From contig JAAOIF010000043.1 in NCBI GenBank assembly GCA_015163925.1, positions 1-7,777 on the forward strand: a stretch of 7,777 nt of DNA, given 5' to 3'. Position 1 is the stretch's first letter. Every line of letters starts with the position of its first letter. The notes below the pieces were generated by a model. It ran no database searches. It saw only the letters and a program-made list of their open reading frames with translations, and was not told where the DNA came from. The position numbers were made by a program, and so were the translations under genes. Below, piece by piece: positions 5,653 through 7,777 of the stretch. This DNA is from Candidatus Thioglobus sp. Lineage in GTDB: Bacteria > Pseudomonadota > Gammaproteobacteria > PS1 > Pseudothioglobaceae.

Positions 5653-5663
5653 AAATGATTAAC

Positions 5664-6305
5664 TTATTTGTTAACAGTGCTTAAACCAAACTGATGCCAA
5701 GCGTTCATACCACCGCGGTAGTATTTGAGTTTGTGCTCAGGATAGCCCAATTGTAACAAAGCTCTGATGCCGGCGGGGGATTGCCCACACCATGCGCCAT
5801 TACAAAACATAAACAAAGTTTTGGCATTGCTAAAATCCAAAAAACCATCAGCTTCTACCACATTAAAGTTTTTCACTAAAATGTCAATTACTGCTGTTGG
5901 ATCTTTGGCAATAGCCTTGCTGTTAATGGTGTTAAACGGGATATTCACCGAGTGCTTAATCGTGCCACCTTTTTTAGCTGTAGTCCAAACCGGCGTGCGG
6001 TTGTCCATTAACAACTTGGTTCTATCACCATTTGCCACATCACGCGCCGCATGAATCATATCAAGCTCGCTGATTGTATCAACTTTCGCCGGTGCAAACG
6101 GATGCGTAGGCTGGATACAAAACGGCGGACACTTACGCGAAGTCTTGGCAAACGCCGGGTGAATTGTGGCATTGTTATCTTGATTGCGCGAAATACCAGC
6201 AATCTCCATAACCCCTTTAACGATACCAACAGGCGCTGCCGTAACAGCCGTTGATGCTAAAAACGCTACTGATGCAGCGGTTAGTACTAATTTTTGAAGT
6301 CTCAT
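5664..6305 (-). CDS. Periplasmic rhodanese-like protein, upstream tandem copy
   Basis: The 213-residue protein has a different signal peptide from its twin (MRLQKL then VLTAASVAFLASTAVTA, cleavage near residue 23). After a short IVKGVMEIAGISRNQ segment, it has the KCPPFCIQP motif (Cys59, Cys63) and one rhodanese domain (about 75-213) with catalytic-loop Cys168 and Cys173 (CNGAWCGQSP). Against the other copy I count about 8 differences in the last 168 residues. I recall similar exported single-domain rhodaneses with a CPPFC motif in sulfur-oxidising bacteria, which suggests sulfane-sulfur transfer in the periplasm; that role is inferred. The ATG at 6305 follows GAGGAG at 7 bases. No convincing promoter lies in the 93 bp before it, so it may be read from the promoter at 6665-6692. 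Confidence 0.92.
   Translation of the reverse strand: MRLQKLVLTAASVAFLASTAVTAAPVGIVKGVMEIAGISRNQDNNATIHPAFAKTSRKCPPFCIQPTHPFAPAKVDTISELDMIHAARDVANGDRTKLLMDNRTPVWTTAKKGGTIKHSVNIPFNTINSKAIAKDPTAVIDILVKNFNVVEADGFLDFSNAKTLFMFCNGAWCGQSPAGIRALLQLGYPEHKLKYYRGGMNAWHQFGLSTVNK
5667..6169. repeat. Direct duplication, copy B (pairs with 4936-5438)
   Basis: This is the partner of the 731-bp-offset direct duplication. The 50-bp spacer between the two genes and the upstream regions are not part of the repeat. Recombination between the copies would delete one gene and leave a single hybrid gene. Confidence 0.88.
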
Positions 6306-6333
6306 GCTTCTTCTCCTCTTATTATAAAAAATA

Positions 6334-6347
6334 ACTCATTTCTGAGT
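6334..6347 (-). terminator. Weak hairpin with U-tract after the small exported protein gene
   Basis: On the minus strand ACUCA-GAAA-UGAGU is a perfect 5-bp stem with a GNRA tetraloop, followed by UAUUUUUU. It lies about 50 bases after the stop at 6399. The stem is short, so any termination is likely incomplete, and transcription may continue into the rhodanese genes. Confidence 0.4.
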
Positions 6348-6398
6348 CTCTTATTAATAACCCGATTTTAATAAAAATAAGGTTAAAAATTCTTAAAA

Positions 6399-6629
6399 TT
6401 AATCGCAACTTGGCTCTTCTTCTAAATTGTGTTGGGCATAATAATCAGCCACACAAGCCTCGCGTTTATTGTCATCATCAACATCTTCACAACGCCCTTT
6501 TGCGCCATCACGAACGGCTTGCATTTGCGCCTCAGTCGCCTCTTCGGTCAATACTTTAACTCCATCTTGCTTGTCTGCAAACGCATTCAAACTCAATAAT
6601 AATCCAAATAATAGTGCAAACTTTTTCAT
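6399..6629 (-). CDS. Small exported acidic protein with three cysteines
   Basis: The 76-residue product is not recognised. It has a clear signal peptide (MKKFALLFGLLLSLNAFA, residues 1-18), leaving a mature chain of about 58 residues rich in Asp and Glu. Its three cysteines are Cys47, Cys59 and Cys75. An odd number leaves at least one thiol free or in an intermolecular disulfide. Residues 48-53 (EDVDDD) are strongly acidic but do not make a proper EF-hand loop. The ATG at 6629 is preceded by AAGGA at 6 bases, and a good promoter lies at 6665-6692. It is the first of five consecutive genes for exported proteins, just upstream of the rhodanese pair. A role as a thiol or metal partner is only a guess. 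Confidence 0.8.
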   Translation of the reverse strand: MKKFALLFGLLLSLNAFADKQDGVKVLTEEATEAQMQAVRDGAKGRCEDVDDDNKREACVADYYAQHNLEEEPSCD

Positions 6630-6664
6630 CGTTTTCCTTATGTTTTTTACAATTTAAAGATGCC

Positions 6665-6692
6665 TTTATACCATTAACATTTTCAATTACAA
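6665..6692 (-). promoter_or_regulatory. Promoter of the exported-protein cluster
   Basis: On the minus strand TTGTAA (6692-6687) and TATAAA (6670-6665) are 16 bp apart, and TGG directly before the -10 makes it an extended -10. Transcription should start near 6658, about 29 bases before the ATG at 6629. It is the best promoter candidate upstream of the small protein and the rhodanese genes. Confidence 0.6.
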
Positions 6693-6712
6693 GTTTTTTC
6701 TTATGTATCTAA

Positions 6713-6724
6713 ATATTATAATAT
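6713..6724. repeat. 12-bp perfect AT palindrome
   Basis: ATATTATAATAT is self-complementary and lies about 20 bases upstream of the -35 box of the 6665-6692 promoter. It could be an operator or just AT-rich spacer. It has no U-tract and is too weak to terminate rnhA transcription. Confidence 0.3.
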
Positions 6725-6753
6725 ACTAATAAATGCGTTTTTGTCTGCCGGAT

Positions 6754-7188
6754 TTACGCCTCGTCCATCGCCTGATTAGCCAGCAAATCCGCCATTTCAT
6801 TGCCCTCATCGCCGCTATGACCTTTCACCCAATGCCAACTTATTTGATGTTTTTGATTTAGCTCATCAAGCCGTTTCCACAGCTCCACATTTTTCACCGA
6901 TTTTTTATTTGCAGTTTTCCAGCCCCTAATTTTCCAATTTTTAATCCATTCATTAATTCCATTCATCACATATTTTGAATCAGTAAATAAATCAATCCTA
7001 ATTTCACTTGACGAAATCGCCTCCAACGCCTTAATTGCCGCCAGCAGCTCCATTTGATTATTAGTAGTATTCGCCTTGAAACCCTTGATTTTCTTGTCAT
7101 ATTTGCCAAAACGCAGCCACGCCCCCCAGCCTCCCAGCCCCGGATTTCCACGACAGCCGCCGTCTGTATAAATAATTATTTTGTCCAT
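6754..7188 (-). CDS. rnhA: Ribonuclease HI
   Basis: The 144-residue protein is a full-length RNase HI. The catalytic carboxylates are all present: Asp9 ([12 protein letters not shown]), Glu47 (NNQMELLA), Asp70 (FTDSKYV) and Asp134 (EMADLLAN). His124 lies in WVKGHSG, and the basic helical handle segment [13 protein letters not shown] spans about 84-96. The enzyme cuts the RNA strand of RNA-DNA hybrids in the cytoplasm, removing R-loops and primers. The ATG at 7188 is one base after the stop of the upstream amidotransferase fragment, with AAAAGG as ribosome binding site inside that gene's last codons. An ATG at 7209 would add seven residues but lies upstream of this site. Coupling implies that rnhA is read from a promoter outside the window or within the upstream fragments. 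Confidence 0.97.
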   Translation of the reverse strand: MDKIIIYTDGGCRGNPGLGGWGAWLRFGKYDKKIKGFKANTTNNQMELLAAIKALEAISSSEIRIDLFTDSKYVMNGINEWIKNWKIRGWKTANKKSVKNVELWKRLDELNQKHQISWHWVKGHSGDEGNEMADLLANQAMDEA

Positions 7189-7189
7189 T

Positions 7190-7657
7190 TTATGCCTTTT
7201 TATCAACATTAATTTGCAACCAATATTCCAGCAAAGCCAAGTGCCAAAGCCTTGAGCCTTGCAGAGAAGTCATATAATTTTGTGGATTATTGATAATTTT
7301 TTGAATGAAATTTTGCTCAAAAACGCCCCGATTTTTACAAGCCGTAGAAGTCAAAATATCTGCCATAAATTCCAAAAACTCGCCGCCGACATACTTCAAA
7401 GCCGGCATCGGAAAATAACCTTTTTTACGCTCAATCACACTCTCAGGCAGCAGCCCACGGGAAATTTGCTTCAGCGGAAATTTGCCATTCTGCCGCATTT
7501 TCAAGCTCGGCGAAATGCTCAAAGCATGCTCCACTAATTGATAATCCATAAACGGCACTCTCGCCTCCAAGCCCCATGCCATCGTCATATTATCAACTCT
7601 TTTCACCGGGTCATCAACAATCAGCCGAGTAATATCAGTGCGAAAAACCTTGTCCAG
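7190..7657 (-). pseudogene. C-terminal fragment of an asparagine-synthase-type amidotransferase (N-acetylglutaminylglutamine amidotransferase-like)
   Basis: About 155 codons encode the end of an AsnB-type synthetase domain. DDPVKRVDNMTMAWGLEARV, followed by PFMDYQLVEHA, is the conserved core, and KGYFPMPALKYVGG with [15 protein letters not shown] resembles the NAGGN osmolyte-dipeptide amidotransferase subgroup. A complete protein would be near 590 residues. The glutaminase domain and the ATP-binding PP-loop are missing, because upstream of about 7657 the DNA encodes NuoM in another frame. A GTG at 7606 could start a 138-residue product, but it would lack catalytic parts. The stop is one base before the rnhA ATG. 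The fragment is either a real rearrangement remnant or an assembly chimera. The subgroup assignment is from memory of motifs. Confidence 0.8.
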
Positions 7658-7777
7658 CCGACAAAGCCTGAAGTGCCGGGCAAGCCCACATTTGCCATTG
7701 CAAATAAAACTGCAAATCCGGTGAATTTCGGCATTGAATTTACCACGCCGCCGTAAGTGGAAATCTCACGAGAATGC
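7621..7777 (-). pseudogene. nuoM: Internal NuoM (NADH-quinone oxidoreductase chain M) fragment, cut at about 7657
   Basis: From 7776 to 7657 the minus strand encodes 40 residues that match Nuo[19 protein letters not shown], then [19 protein letters not shown], a highly conserved antiporter-like membrane segment roughly four fifths along the usual 500-residue protein. After GFVG, where NuoM normally continues with Glu-Phe, the frame reads eleven unrelated residues ([11 protein letters not shown]) and ends at TGA 7623-7621. The remaining membrane helices of NuoM, and nuoN, which usually follows, are absent. The upstream part lies beyond the window, so I cannot tell whether the gene is otherwise intact. 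A NuoM cut here should not work in complex I, so an intact copy elsewhere would be expected. Confidence 0.82.

Noticed and set aside
5767..6254. Plus-strand open frames opposite the rhodanese genes, duplicated in both copies
   Set aside because: They are mirrored in both copies simply because the genes are duplicated. They show no family motifs, and the minus-strand frames carry signal peptides and rhodanese motifs.
6321..6326. TATAAT on the minus strand just before the upstream rhodanese gene
   Set aside because: Transcription would start inside or after the ribosome binding site at 6312-6317, and no -35 hexamer is present at 16-18 bp.
6399..6629. EF-hand calcium loop in the small acidic protein
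   Set aside because: The EDVDDD stretch lacks the glycine at position 6 and the acidic residue at position 12 of an EF-hand loop.
7538..7756. Plus-strand open frame across the nuoM/amidotransferase junction
   Set aside because: It has no recognisable motif, while both minus-strand frames match conserved families.

Overview
The window looks like chromosomal DNA of an AT-rich gammaproteobacterium. The main reason is the order ndk - rlmN - small membrane protein - ispG, which matches the ndk-rlmN-(pilF)-rodZ-ispG cluster of that class. A second reason is the divergent smpB/ratA pair, also arranged as in enterobacteria. I cannot name a genus from the sequence. Every gene except ratA lies on the minus strand, so transcription runs mostly right to left.

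Layout from left to right. (1) 1-1886: the ispG start, a 94-residue single-pass membrane protein in the rodZ position, rlmN and ndk, tightly packed and minus strand. (2) 1887-2575: a strong terminator, the hup gene for a DNA-binding HU protein, and a 274-base upstream region with a near-consensus promoter, a poly-A tract and a leader that can fold into nested stems. (3) 2576-3521: smpB (minus) and ratA (plus) diverge from a 31-base gap that consists of an 11-bp tandem repeat; the repeat carries extra in-line copies of the smpB start codon. (4) 3518-6629: five consecutive minus-strand genes for proteins with predicted signal peptides. In transcription order these are a small acidic three-cysteine protein, two nearly identical periplasmic rhodaneses in tandem, a Sel1-repeat protein and a DUF3530 alpha/beta-hydrolase-like protein. 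(5) 6630-7777: rnhA, preceded by the C-terminal third of an asparagine-synthase-type amidotransferase, which is joined abruptly to an internal fragment of nuoM.

Most genes are housekeeping: translation quality control and rRNA modification (smpB, ratA, rlmN), nucleotide balance (ndk), nucleoid structure (hup), isoprenoid synthesis (ispG) and R-loop removal (rnhA). The accessory part is the exported-protein cluster. Two rhodaneses with two cysteine pairs each, next to a small cysteine-bearing secreted protein and two further envelope proteins, suggest a periplasmic sulfur or thiol function. That role is inference; only the rhodanese fold and the export signals are read from the sequence.

The most notable oddities are the nuoM/amidotransferase junction near 7657 (rearrangement scar or assembly chimera), the tandem mini-ORFs in front of smpB, the about 95% identical rhodanese copies separated by a terminator-like hairpin, and the RodZ-position protein that lacks a helix-turn-helix domain. 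I saw no CRISPR array, tRNA, rRNA or insertion sequence.
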